Assembly: GCA_017962705.1 (NCBI GenBank)
Contig: JAGCUV010000045.1
Coordinates: 1 to 43,292 of the forward strand
Direction of reading: 5' to 3'
DNA: 43,292 nucleotides
From: Bacteroidales bacterium
Lineage (GTDB): Bacteria; Bacteroidota; Bacteroidia; Bacteroidales; UBA932
Shown here: piece after piece, positions 16,542 to 25,200 of the stretch
Position numbering within the stretch: the first letter of the stretch is position 1
Layout of the letters: every line of letters starts with the position of its first letter
The notes under the pieces: generated by a model
Seen by the model: only the letters and a program-made list of their open reading frames with translations
Database searches by the model: none
Told to the model about the DNA's origin: nothing
Made by a program: the position numbers and the translations under genes

Positions 16542-16557
16542 TAAACGGCAAACTTGA

Positions 16558-18096
16558 CTAATTCTGCGGAGCCAGAAGGGTGCCTCCGGACTCATGAAGC
16601 CGGTAGCCTTTGAAAAGGGAGGGATTCTCACTGATACCGATGGGTTTTCCGCTGTGTACGATTACCTCGTCCAGAAGGATATCACCCTCTGCCTTGAGAG
16701 GCAAAAGCCCCGGTTGCTCCGGGTTGGGACGGAACGGAGAAAACACATTGATCGGCTTTCCGACCATCACGGTATCATCGATTTCCAGTCCCTTGATTTC
16801 AATCCGCGTGGGAAGAGAGCAAGGATAACCATAGTCGTGCTTGCCGGTGTTGACTCCGTCAATGAGGGAAATGGATTTGTCAGCCACCACCGGTCGCAGG
16901 ACACAGTTACGGACGAAGACGTCGCCGTCCCAGGTGGAGCCATAGTCGCTGCGCAGATGGACCAGACGGCTGTCGCGCACCTCACAATTCTCCAGGCACA
17001 TACGGCCCGCACCCACCATCCGCACTCCCTGATGGCCGAAGACACAGCCCGTCAGCGTCACGTTACAAACGCCCATATGCGCATCAAAACGAGAAAAACG
17101 GCAACCAATCATCTTGAGATCCTTACAGAAGTTGGAAGCAAAAAGGCCCCAGTATCGGATATCGTCAATATCTCTTTCTTGTGTGCAATCCTGGTAACAG
17201 ATGTCGGCTGCGTGCTTGGCCTGAATGTCATAAGAACCCATTTTTACCGGCGTCCCCGCCGCACCCACGGTCCCGTAAGTTTTTCGGGCGCAGAACCGGC
17301 AATCTTTCACCAACACTTCTGCCGCATAATCTATTTCCAGAAAGGCAGAATAAGGGGCGCCGTGGTCTTCCAGCTCTCCCTCCACCGTATGGGTCAGCCC
17401 CTCGACCATTACATGGGAACGGTTGACAACGATGCCACGCCAGTAGTAGTTATACTTGGCCGGCTCTTGATTGGCGATAGTGACAAAGCGGCCGCCACTT
17501 ACATGGAGCGGCTTGCTGTCAATGGGATAAGCCACGATAGAGGTAATCTGCTCGTAATCCCAGACAATGGGAGTGTTCTTCGCCACAGATCCGTCACGAT
17601 TGACAATAAACAGTTCGCTTTTCGCGGTCCCGGAATTGACATTGCCACCCGAACGGATATAAACCTTGGTATTTTCATCAGTCACACACACCAAGCAGCG
17701 CTCAGGCAGGCCGACACCCAGATTATCCTGCCCTTTGCGAAGAACTTCCACGCCTTTCACGAGGAAATGTTTCTGGGACGATTCCACTCGGAACACTGGG
17801 CTCCGGCGGCTCTCTACAGCCCTGTCATCTATGACGAAGCAGGACTCTCCCCAGTAAGTGTCCGTCTTGATGATGGCGGTAAGATTTTTCCCACCAATAT
17901 AGTAAGTAGCATCCTTGCGAGCGTGAACGGGGAGTCCCAACTCGTTGGCTGCCTGGTGGGCCGCCACTATGGCGGGCAGGTCGTCGGTAACGCCGTCTCC
18001 CTTGGCGCCATAATCTTCATAGCAAACAAAACGGGGGGTCCCGCCTGCCAGCAGGCAGGCAAAGGAAAGCAAGACAAAGAGAAGAAATCGTTTCAT
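16558..18096 (-). CDS. Secreted pectate-lyase-superfamily beta-helix protein
   Basis: A 512-residue protein with a signal peptide ('FLLFVLLSFACLLAGG'). It opens 'VCYEDYGAKGDGVTDDLPAI', the classic start of GH28/pectate-lyase-superfamily (PF12708-type) beta-helices. Later coils include 'VEVLRKGQDNLGVGLPERCL', 'DLKMIGCRFSRFDAHMGVCN' and 'VRMVGAGRMCLENCEVRDSR'. No GH28 catalytic aspartates could be assigned with confidence. It is the last gene of the PUL operon and overlaps the stop of the preceding gene by 4 bp. It may be an additional lyase or a glycan-binding helix. Confidence 0.75.
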   Translation of the reverse strand: MKRFLLFVLLSFACLLAGGTPRFVCYEDYGAKGDGVTDDLPAIVAAHQAANELGLPVHARKDATYYIGGKNLTAIIKTDTYWGESCFVIDDRAVESRRSPVFRVESSQKHFLVKGVEVLRKGQDNLGVGLPERCLVCVTDENTKVYIRSGGNVNSGTAKSELFIVNRDGSVAKNTPIVWDYEQITSIVAYPIDSKPLHVSGGRFVTIANQEPAKYNYYWRGIVVNRSHVMVEGLTHTVEGELEDHGAPYSAFLEIDYAAEVLVKDCRFCARKTYGTVGAAGTPVKMGSYDIQAKHAADICYQDCTQERDIDDIRYWGLFASNFCKDLKMIGCRFSRFDAHMGVCNVTLTGCVFGHQGVRMVGAGRMCLENCEVRDSRLVHLRSDYGSTWDGDVFVRNCVLRPVVADKSISLIDGVNTGKHDYGYPCSLPTRIEIKGLEIDDTVMVGKPINVFSPFRPNPEQPGLLPLKAEGDILLDEVIVHSGKPIGISENPSLFKGYRLHESGGTLLAPQN

Positions 18097-20072
18097 CGTT
18101 GCGGACCGTATCCACGGTAAGGTTCTAATAAAGTGATGTTGACACCCGGCGTATACGCGGAAATCGGATTCTCGTGAACTTTGGAAATCACATTGGGATC
18201 CGGCACAATCACCGAGCCCGTGGGATGCGCCTGAAGCCAGTTCCTATTGTTGGAAAGGCCGAAAGCGATATTGTTGGCCGAACTCACGCCGGAAGCGTCC
18301 TGAGCAGAGCCATACAAGATAAAGCCATAGGAAGTGCTGTCCAGTTCCGAATCGGCCCAGAAAAGGTTCCAGGACATGGACAACTTCTTCAATTGATAGA
18401 ACTTGAAGTAGCCGTTGCTGCCGGGACAGTTGTAGAAAAGGTTGTATTCCGCCTTCAAGACGGCGTCCCAAGTCTGCGAGGCATCCTGCGCGATATTCTG
18501 GTTATATTGGAACACCTGGATGGGCAGCGGGGAAGAAGCATAGACTTCGTTGTTGGAGAATATCAACTCCTTATACAGATGCAGGGCTGTCGTATTGGAG
18601 AAATTGAAAAGTTGGAGACTTTCCGCGCCGGCAATGTCGAAGAAGCAGTTGCGGACAATCAGGCTTTGGATGCCCGTGGCGAACGAACTGGCATACAGCA
18701 TCGTCACTCCCAGATGCAGGAAGCGGCAGTCTTCGATATGCCAGCGGGTGAAGGTCTCGGTGGTCGCGCCGGCGTTGTTGTTGCAAAAATACTTTGTATT
18801 GACCGACATATCTACTGCCAGATTCTTCATGACCAGCTTGCCACTTCCGAGGGTAAAGTACGAAGACGCGGAAAGACGCAGGGGCGCTTTCTTGTCCGAG
18901 TGGCGGCCGATCAGCACCACATCGCCGGCAATCACGCAGGCGGACGCCAGGTCAAAGTAGTCGCTTTCCGTCGCCACATCCAGGAAGAACACGCCGGATT
19001 TTTGGTGAAGGTCGCCCTTGATGTCCTTGCCGGGAGCGTCGGCCGTCAGCAGGATGCCTTCGCCGTATTGCGCTTTGTTGTAGGGCACGCCGGCAATCTG
19101 GATGTTATCCCCATTCTGCCAGGCGGCATAGTAATCGATGGGCGTATCCGGGCCGGGATCCGGACCGGGGCCGGGGCCGGGCTCGTCGTCAAGGCTCACC
19201 TGAAGTTTGGCCAAAGCGGCGGCGCCGGCGGCCGACAGGGCAAGGATGCTCACATCGGACGCCGTGCTGGCCAGCGTGGCCCTCGTAGAAACGGGAGCGG
19301 TCACGGAAAGGGTGTTGTCCGTCAGAGACGCCTTCCAGCCGGCAGGAGCCGTCACGAAGGTCTGCGTCACTTTCGACATGCTGACGTCGAATTGACGGGT
19401 CTGGCCGGATTCGAATATCTGCAACTGCTCCGAGCCGGCAATCGTGCAGTAGAAGTCGGCCACGATGGGAATTCGCAAAGTGGTATTGTCCTTCAGAACA
19501 ACTACCAGGCTGCCGCTTTCAAAGTTGACGGAGTTGAAATAAGGGTCCTGCGCCGGAGCAGAGCCATCGGGAAGGGCGCTGACCGGCTGTCCGGCGGAAT
19601 CCAGCACCTCCGAGTAATTGGCGCCCTTGTCGTAACTGACAGTCCAGTTGCCGGCGGCGTTGACGGAGAAAAGCGGGGTGATGCCATCCGTTCCCATCGC
19701 CTTCACTTTCTGTCCGTTGTGCAGGACATAAGCGGGACCTTCGCCAAAATCAATCATCCAGTAGCCATCGGCGTCGATGGTCATGACCGGAATGACCGCT
19801 TCCGCATCCTTGCCTTGGACAAGGGTGATTACTTTCCCGTTGTTCAGGGTAATGGTCCAGACGCCGTTCTCCTCCTCGGCGGAACGAATGGTGCTGGCCT
19901 GCATCAGAGCGGAAGTCGCAGCCACATTCTGATTCAGCGCCTTGATTTGGTTTTCAAGAGCCGACACGCGACCTTCCAGAGCGTCGAGCCGGGTGTTGAT
20001 ATCATCCAAGTTCGTACAGGCTCCGACAAGAAAGAGGGAAAGGCAAGCAAGTGACAGAATTCTGATTCTCAT
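18093..20072 (-). CDS. Surface lipoprotein: coiled coil, DUF4988 and DUF4957/DUF5123-like beta-helix
   Basis: A 659-residue lipoprotein (lipobox 'LFLVGAC', Cys 19). A heptad-rich segment ('LDALEGRVSALENQIKALNQ') leads into DUF4988 ('VWTITLNNGKVITLVQG', 'VMTIDADGYWMIDFGEGP'). A Big/BACON-like segment, a Pro-Gly linker ('GPGPGPDPGPDTP') and a beta-helix module beginning 'YAAWQNGDNIQIAGVPYNKA' follow. It ends 'YRGYGPQR'. The beta-helix module resembles the C-terminal part of the 664-residue lipoprotein at the operon's other end. It is probably surface exposed, binding or cleaving the glycan. Confidence 0.75.
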   Translation of the reverse strand: MRIRILSLACLSLFLVGACTNLDDINTRLDALEGRVSALENQIKALNQNVAATSALMQASTIRSAEEENGVWTITLNNGKVITLVQGKDAEAVIPVMTIDADGYWMIDFGEGPAYVLHNGQKVKAMGTDGITPLFSVNAAGNWTVSYDKGANYSEVLDSAGQPVSALPDGSAPAQDPYFNSVNFESGSLVVVLKDNTTLRIPIVADFYCTIAGSEQLQIFESGQTRQFDVSMSKVTQTFVTAPAGWKASLTDNTLSVTAPVSTRATLASTASDVSILALSAAGAAALAKLQVSLDDEPGPGPGPDPGPDTPIDYYAAWQNGDNIQIAGVPYNKAQYGEGILLTADAPGKDIKGDLHQKSGVFFLDVATESDYFDLASACVIAGDVVLIGRHSDKKAPLRLSASSYFTLGSGKLVMKNLAVDMSVNTKYFCNNNAGATTETFTRWHIEDCRFLHLGVTMLYASSFATGIQSLIVRNCFFDIAGAESLQLFNFSNTTALHLYKELIFSNNEVYASSPLPIQVFQYNQNIAQDASQTWDAVLKAEYNLFYNCPGSNGYFKFYQLKKLSMSWNLFWADSELDSTSYGFILYGSAQDASGVSSANNIAFGLSNNRNWLQAHPTGSVIVPDPNVISKVHENPISAYTPGVNITLLEPYRGYGPQR

Positions 20073-20081
20073 ATCGTTATA

Positions 20082-22535
20082 CTATTTAATTTCATTCAGC
20101 CAGGCGGGCACGTAGCCTAGGCGTTGTTTGATTTGGGCTTCGAAAAGAGATTCCGGGTCCACTCGCGTGCCGTGGGCCTCGTCAACCAGCGTTTGCGAGG
20201 GAACAAACTGGCAGGCTTCGCCATAGAATCCCACAATGATGGGAGGAAGGAACTTCCATCCCGCGCTGGAACCGGCCCACCAGTCCCACGAGCCTGCGAA
20301 AGGAGTCGTAGAATTGAAATTCCAGATGACCAGATCGCTCAAGTGGTTGGGGAGTTGGGCCGTGTCTCCCCCCTGCCTGTACTGGACCCATCCGCCGGAA
20401 CAGGCGTCAATCAGCGTGGCGCGCGGCTGCGTAGCGTGCGACTCGAAGCAACTGTCCGAGCCCCAGACATTGCGCCACAAGACCGTTCCCATCGCGGGTT
20501 TGGACACGCCCACCGCATGGAACTGCCCCGCTCCGTTCACCTTGGCCCCGGTGGATGCCAGCGGTCCGTCGCTGTGGTCCCACACTTTGCCGATGAAAAC
20601 GCGAGAAGACCCCTGGCTGCGAATCGCCGAATGTCCCCGGTTCCCGTCAATCTCGACGTCATAGACCGTCACATTGGCAGAATTCACGATGCTGCACGCT
20701 TCGCTGACCGAAGTGAAACGGACGCGTCGCAGCCATCCGTTGGTCACGCGGGTCATCGAAAGCAATCGATAGCCGCTGTCGTCGGACCAGGAGCCGTGGT
20801 GCTTGAAATCGGCCTTGGCGTTGCCCTTGAATGTCAGGTCTTCGACACCGACCCGCTCATAGTGCGGATATTTCTGGATGGTCCAGCCATACTGGGCCTC
20901 CACCTTGTGCATAATGGGTTCCACGAAGGAGATGCTGTCGGCCGATACCGCCTTTACCTGGTGGAAATCGGTCACCTGCACTCCCGTTTGGACGATGTCG
21001 GTCATAAAGGACTCCGCCGCATAGGGAACAAGTTCGGAGGCCACGAAAGCGGGATTGTTGTTGGTCACCTTCAGGCAGACCCAATCCCCTACCACGATAC
21101 CCGAGGTAGAAGCCACTTTTACGCCGAAACTTCCCTTGGCGGCATCGGCCGTGACAGGAGTCAGTTCCGACAGTCCGTTAAAATGCTTGAACTCCAGCAT
21201 CACCGGACCGCTCCACAGTTCCTCACTGTCCGGCAGGTTGGGATCCCGCATCAACAGGGTAGTCTTGTCCACGCCGGCTCCTTTCAGGACAATGGAGCCT
21301 GCCCGGATGAAGATAGGCTTGCTCTTTCCGTCCACATTGTCGGCCGAGGTATGAAGAATATACTCTCCTTCGGGGAAATAGAGCACGGCGCGGGCATCGG
21401 GATTCTGGACATTGCCTTCCCCGATGGCCGCCTGATAGGCGTTGAGAAAAGCCTGCCGGTCCGATTTGCCGTCGTTCGGAACGGCGCCATATTGGGTGAC
21501 GTCATAGACGGTATAGCCCAGGGAAAGGCCGTCGGGCGGAACGTTTTCTCCGTGATTGTAACCCGCATAAGAAAAGTCCGGCAGCACATTGTCCTCATTC
21601 TGGTCCAACCAGTCGTCCCAGGTTTTCACGCCGGTTTTTCCGTCCTTGTTGGTGGAAAGTTTGAAAGTCATCGCCATCTTCCGCAACCAGCCCTTGCTGG
21701 AAACCAGAACGATTTCCACGTCGCACACATCGCCTTGATGGCCGAAAGCCGGGGCGGTGATGGAGAAATCGTTGGCGGTGATTTGCGCGTTCCACCCCTC
21801 TGTAGTACGGATAATGGCGCTCGCAACATCTGAGCGGTCCAGTTCATACGAGAGCGTCTTGCCGGTCTCGACGAAATGCCCCGGAGCATATCCCCTCAGG
21901 TTCAGGTAGAAACTCTCCACCACCGGGACGACGACTTCGCGCCCGTCCAGCAAGGTGAGGGTCATCGCCGAGCGATCGGCGTCGTAAACGACATCCTGGA
22001 AGACCGAATTCTTTCCGCTTACCTGCCTGCCGTCCACGGCGCTGATGGGATGGCCGCTGGCATTCAAGATATTCTGATAGGTGATTTCCCCGTCCAGCGA
22101 GACTTGCCAGTATCCTTCCTCTGAAATGCGAATCTGAGGGCAAATGCCATCGTGGTCAAGCGCTTTGTCCGCCCCATAGACCGAGTCGAAGGTTCTGCCG
22201 CCGTCCATCGACACCACCCACTCTCCGTTTTCATCAATCATCAGAAGCGGCACGACGCTCAGGCCGCTTGAAGCGAAGGTGACCTTGACGGTCGTGCCGT
22301 CGCTCAACTCCAGCCAATACGCGCTGGCAGACTCCTTGAAGGAAAGAATCCGGATGTCATCCCCTCGTAGGAACTTGCCGATGGCGACAGCGTTGTTGTT
22401 GGCCAGCGCCACGTCCTCTTCCTGCAAGGTGATTCGCCGGGAGAGTTGGTCCAGACGGTTTTCCACCTCGGCAATGCGGGAACAGGCAGCCAGGACGGCG
22501 AACAAGATAAAACTTATGAAACAATATCTTCGCAT
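20082..22535 (-). CDS. DUF4988/DUF4955 beta-helix lipoprotein, candidate PL29-like glycosaminoglycan lyase
   Basis: About 817 residues from the ATG at 22533-22535, one base after the preceding gene's stop; the frame is open 21 codons further but lacks a signal there. Lipobox 'AVLAAC'. N-terminal coiled coil and DUF4988 ('WLELSDGTTVKVTF', 'LLMIDENGEWVVSMDGGRTF'). A pectate-lyase-like beta-helix starts at 'YTVYDVTQYGAVPNDGKSDR' and runs through 'GVEDLTFKGNAKADF' and 'VTVYDVEIDGNRGHSAI'. The DUF4955-like C-terminus ends 'RLGYVPAWLNEIK'. From memory, this architecture is like B. thetaiotaomicron BT3328 (PL29, chondroitin lyase), which fits the PL8 and GH88 neighbours; the match could not be tested. 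Confidence 0.7.
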   Translation of the reverse strand: MRRYCFISFILFAVLAACSRIAEVENRLDQLSRRITLQEEDVALANNNAVAIGKFLRGDDIRILSFKESASAYWLELSDGTTVKVTFASSGLSVVPLLMIDENGEWVVSMDGGRTFDSVYGADKALDHDGICPQIRISEEGYWQVSLDGEITYQNILNASGHPISAVDGRQVSGKNSVFQDVVYDADRSAMTLTLLDGREVVVPVVESFYLNLRGYAPGHFVETGKTLSYELDRSDVASAIIRTTEGWNAQITANDFSITAPAFGHQGDVCDVEIVLVSSKGWLRKMAMTFKLSTNKDGKTGVKTWDDWLDQNEDNVLPDFSYAGYNHGENVPPDGLSLGYTVYDVTQYGAVPNDGKSDRQAFLNAYQAAIGEGNVQNPDARAVLYFPEGEYILHTSADNVDGKSKPIFIRAGSIVLKGAGVDKTTLLMRDPNLPDSEELWSGPVMLEFKHFNGLSELTPVTADAAKGSFGVKVASTSGIVVGDWVCLKVTNNNPAFVASELVPYAAESFMTDIVQTGVQVTDFHQVKAVSADSISFVEPIMHKVEAQYGWTIQKYPHYERVGVEDLTFKGNAKADFKHHGSWSDDSGYRLLSMTRVTNGWLRRVRFTSVSEACSIVNSANVTVYDVEIDGNRGHSAIRSQGSSRVFIGKVWDHSDGPLASTGAKVNGAGQFHAVGVSKPAMGTVLWRNVWGSDSCFESHATQPRATLIDACSGGWVQYRQGGDTAQLPNHLSDLVIWNFNSTTPFAGSWDWWAGSSAGWKFLPPIIVGFYGEACQFVPSQTLVDEAHGTRVDPESLFEAQIKQRLGYVPAWLNEIK

Positions 22536-22536
22536 A

Positions 22537-23499
22537 TTACCACTTTTCAATGATTGACAAATCAATAGACTGCTCGGATTGGCTGAACCCATACGCATTA
22601 TGGTCTATACAGACAAAGGTGACCGTATAGTTTCCGGGAGCCGAATAAATGTATTCATATCCCGACATATAATTCTGCAGGTTCTTGATGGCAAAACCTT
22701 TGTCGCCATGCACCTTGTTCAAGGCGGACGGAGTGGTGATGATCCAAGCGTCCAGGGCATAACTCAATTCGTCGGCGGCCACGCCCCGGCAAGTAATCTC
22801 CTCCTCCCCGTCAAAATTGACAGAACCCGTTCCGCCGTTCTTGTAATAGGGGGCCAGTTGCTCGTTCATCGTCACCACCAGCGGTTCCAGGTCGGTCAAA
22901 TGGAAGGATTCGCCGGCCGGAAATCCTTCGATATCAAGTATCAATTCACCCTTGATTTTGTAGGTGCGCTGAGCCGTTGCGCCCGCTGCGGGATGCCAGT
23001 GAATGGCCAGCGAAAAATGATCCTTGTAGGCGCTCAGATCTATTGTTTGCGTAGCAGAGCCCTTGGAACTGGCGTTGTCGTCGTATCCGATTCTTGTCCA
23101 GCCCTGCATCCCGGAATCAATCATCTGCTGGATGGTCACTCGGTCAGCGGCGCCATTGCGCCCGTCAAGTCCGTTGAAACTGTTGGAAACATACACGTCT
23201 AGCCCTCCTTTCACGCCCCACTCGTGCGAATATTCCACGCTCAAAGCGGCGGACTTCACCCAGTCCATGGGAACGGAATGCCGGTCTTTATAAACATAGC
23301 AGGAACCGGACTCGCCGCTATAGAAAAGAATATTGTCGGCGTGGCCTTTCATCAGGAAGCGAACGGGCTCGCCGGCAAAATAGGTATTGGACGGATCCAG
23401 GGTGACGGTGCACGACACCGGCTCCGCTATCTTGTGGGAACAGGCAACGGCCAGCAAGACGGCCGCGGTCAGTAGGAAAAATCGAGTTTTCATACGCAT
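22537..23499 (-). CDS. DUF5017-type surface glycan-binding lipoprotein
   Basis: A 320-residue lipoprotein (lipobox 'AVLLAVAC') placed directly after SusD, where SusE/SusF-like surface glycan-binding proteins are normally encoded. An N-terminal PKD-like domain ('CTVTLDPSNTYFAGEPVRFL', 'NILFYSGESGS') is followed by a beta-sandwich typical of DUF5017. The C-terminus is PKD-like again ('YIYSAPGNYTVTFVCIDHNA'). A second ATG two codons in is an equally good start. It probably holds the glycosaminoglycan at the cell surface for the lyases and SusCD. Confidence 0.75.
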   Translation of the reverse strand: MRMKTRFFLLTAAVLLAVACSHKIAEPVSCTVTLDPSNTYFAGEPVRFLMKGHADNILFYSGESGSCYVYKDRHSVPMDWVKSAALSVEYSHEWGVKGGLDVYVSNSFNGLDGRNGAADRVTIQQMIDSGMQGWTRIGYDDNASSKGSATQTIDLSAYKDHFSLAIHWHPAAGATAQRTYKIKGELILDIEGFPAGESFHLTDLEPLVVTMNEQLAPYYKNGGTGSVNFDGEEEITCRGVAADELSYALDAWIITTPSALNKVHGDKGFAIKNLQNYMSGYEYIYSAPGNYTVTFVCIDHNAYGFSQSEQSIDLSIIEKW

Positions 23500-25188
23500 C
23501 TACCAAAGGGGGTTCTGTTCTAAAAGATTATTGACGCCCAGTTCAATGGAGGGAACGGGAAGGTATATGTGGCGCGGGCCGACAGCCGCTCCGATGGCGG
23601 CCGCATAGTCGGCTTTGCCAGCCTTGGACCAGCGGTCGTCCGCCGTCCAGTCGGCATATTGGCGCATGGACTCGACAAAGATGCCCCAACGAATCAGGTC
23701 CCACTTGCGGAGGCTCTCGAAGCAAAGTTCGCGTCCCCTTTCGTTGCGGACCAGCGTGCGGAAAGAAGCCTGGTCGTACTGGTCGAAATCCAAGGTCTTG
23801 ATCCCCGCCCGGTCCCGGACCGCCTTTACGCAAGCATAGGCTTCCTCCGAGGGCCGTCCCTCGTATTCATTGGCCGCTTCTGCATACATCAAGAGCACGT
23901 CGGCATAACGGAGGATGGGATAATTGACGGTGGTATTCTGGATTTTCGCGTCCTTGACTCCTTCGTACTCCACCTCGCGGCGGAACTTCCCGCAGTTGCG
24001 GATGGCGGGGGCGCTCAAGGGGTCCGCCGTGGTGGAAACACCGCTATAAGAATAGGGCGTCTTGTCGATGGAAGGCCGACAGGTGCCGGTACCCGTGGTG
24101 CCGTAAGGGGGCAGGGTTGAACTCCCCGCATAGTTGTAGGGAGGCATATTCCACTGCTGCCGGAGGTCGCTGACATAGGCCAGCTGGTCTTCTTCGGGCG
24201 TACGGTCCAGCGTCCAATACAAATCCCAGAGTTTCAGGGAGCCGTCGTACATGCCATAGGCATAGTTGCACTTGAAAGAGGTATAGTCGGAACTGCCTGT
24301 GGACTGAAGCCCGATCACATTGCCAATGCGGCCGTTGCTCCAATACGAGGCGCTGGAACGGTCTCCCAGGAATTCCGCCTCCCACATCGATTCATGGTAG
24401 TCGGTGTCGTACAAGTCTTCAATCATATTGATGAAGATTTGGCTGTAAGAGGGATTCAAGCGATAGGTCCCGGTTTCGATGACAGCCTTGGCATAGTTGC
24501 GGGCCTGCATCCAGAAGGCCGCCTTGTCCCCTCCTTGCACGCTTTCTCCCGCCAGGAACAGGTACACCCTGGCCAGGATGCCCTGGGCGACGACCCGGTT
24601 GACACGGGAAGGCAGTTGGGCGGGCTCCAGCGGAAGTTTCGCCAGACAGGCCTCCATTTCGCGCGTGCACCAGGTGAGAACGTCATACTGGGGCGTCGTG
24701 GCGCACATAACGCCATCGTGCGAAGTCACTTCCTTGTCCCGGAGCGGCACATCGCCCCAAGCCTGGGCCAGCAAGAAATGGTAGTAGGCCCGCAGGAAAC
24801 GGGCTTCGGCATAGAGGCCGCCGGCCGGATCGAACGCGGAACCGGATATGGCCTCCATAAAGGCGTTGGCATTGCGGATGCCCTGATACAGGCGCACCCA
24901 AGTTTCGTAGATATAACTATTGCCGGAATCGAACTTATACTGTTCCAACATAGCGATGGAAGAGGCTGGACGATTGTAGTAGCACAGGTCGTCCGTATTG
25001 GAAATCTTCAGCGAATAGGTGTTTCCATACACCGCTTCGTGGCTCATCGTACCATAGACTCCGGCCAGACCGTACTTGGCTTCGGCGTCATTCTTATAGA
25101 AAGTCTCCTTGCTGATAACCTGGGGCTCGACATCGAGAAATTTGCAAGCCGTCAGGCTCAAAAGAGCAAATAACAACAACTTTTTCAT
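23500..25188 (-). CDS. susD: SusD/RagB family nutrient-binding outer-membrane lipoprotein
   Basis: About 562 residues from the ATG at 25186-25188, which has GGGGAA before it; an in-frame ATG four codons earlier abuts the SusC stop. Lipobox 'LLSLTAC' followed by 'KFLDVEPQVISKETFYKNDA'. The SusD TPR body includes 'LYAEARFLRAYYHFLLAQAW' and 'GDVPL'. The C-terminal 'YPILRYADVLLMYAEAANEY' and 'VRNERGRELCFESLRKWDLI' segments are diagnostic. It caps the SusC barrel and captures oligosaccharides. The order SusC-SusD-DUF5017 is standard for a PUL. Confidence 0.95.
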   Translation of the reverse strand: MKKLLLFALLSLTACKFLDVEPQVISKETFYKNDAEAKYGLAGVYGTMSHEAVYGNTYSLKISNTDDLCYYNRPASSIAMLEQYKFDSGNSYIYETWVRLYQGIRNANAFMEAISGSAFDPAGGLYAEARFLRAYYHFLLAQAWGDVPLRDKEVTSHDGVMCATTPQYDVLTWCTREMEACLAKLPLEPAQLPSRVNRVVAQGILARVYLFLAGESVQGGDKAAFWMQARNYAKAVIETGTYRLNPSYSQIFINMIEDLYDTDYHESMWEAEFLGDRSSASYWSNGRIGNVIGLQSTGSSDYTSFKCNYAYGMYDGSLKLWDLYWTLDRTPEEDQLAYVSDLRQQWNMPPYNYAGSSTLPPYGTTGTGTCRPSIDKTPYSYSGVSTTADPLSAPAIRNCGKFRREVEYEGVKDAKIQNTTVNYPILRYADVLLMYAEAANEYEGRPSEEAYACVKAVRDRAGIKTLDFDQYDQASFRTLVRNERGRELCFESLRKWDLIRWGIFVESMRQYADWTADDRWSKAGKADYAAAIGAAVGPRHIYLPVPSIELGVNNLLEQNPLW

Positions 25189-25200
25189 AGCGTTCCCCAT

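Noticed and set aside
16594-20054. Long plus-strand frames opposite the two PUL beta-helix genes
   Set aside because: They are shadows of well-supported minus-strand lipoprotein genes with tight operon spacing.
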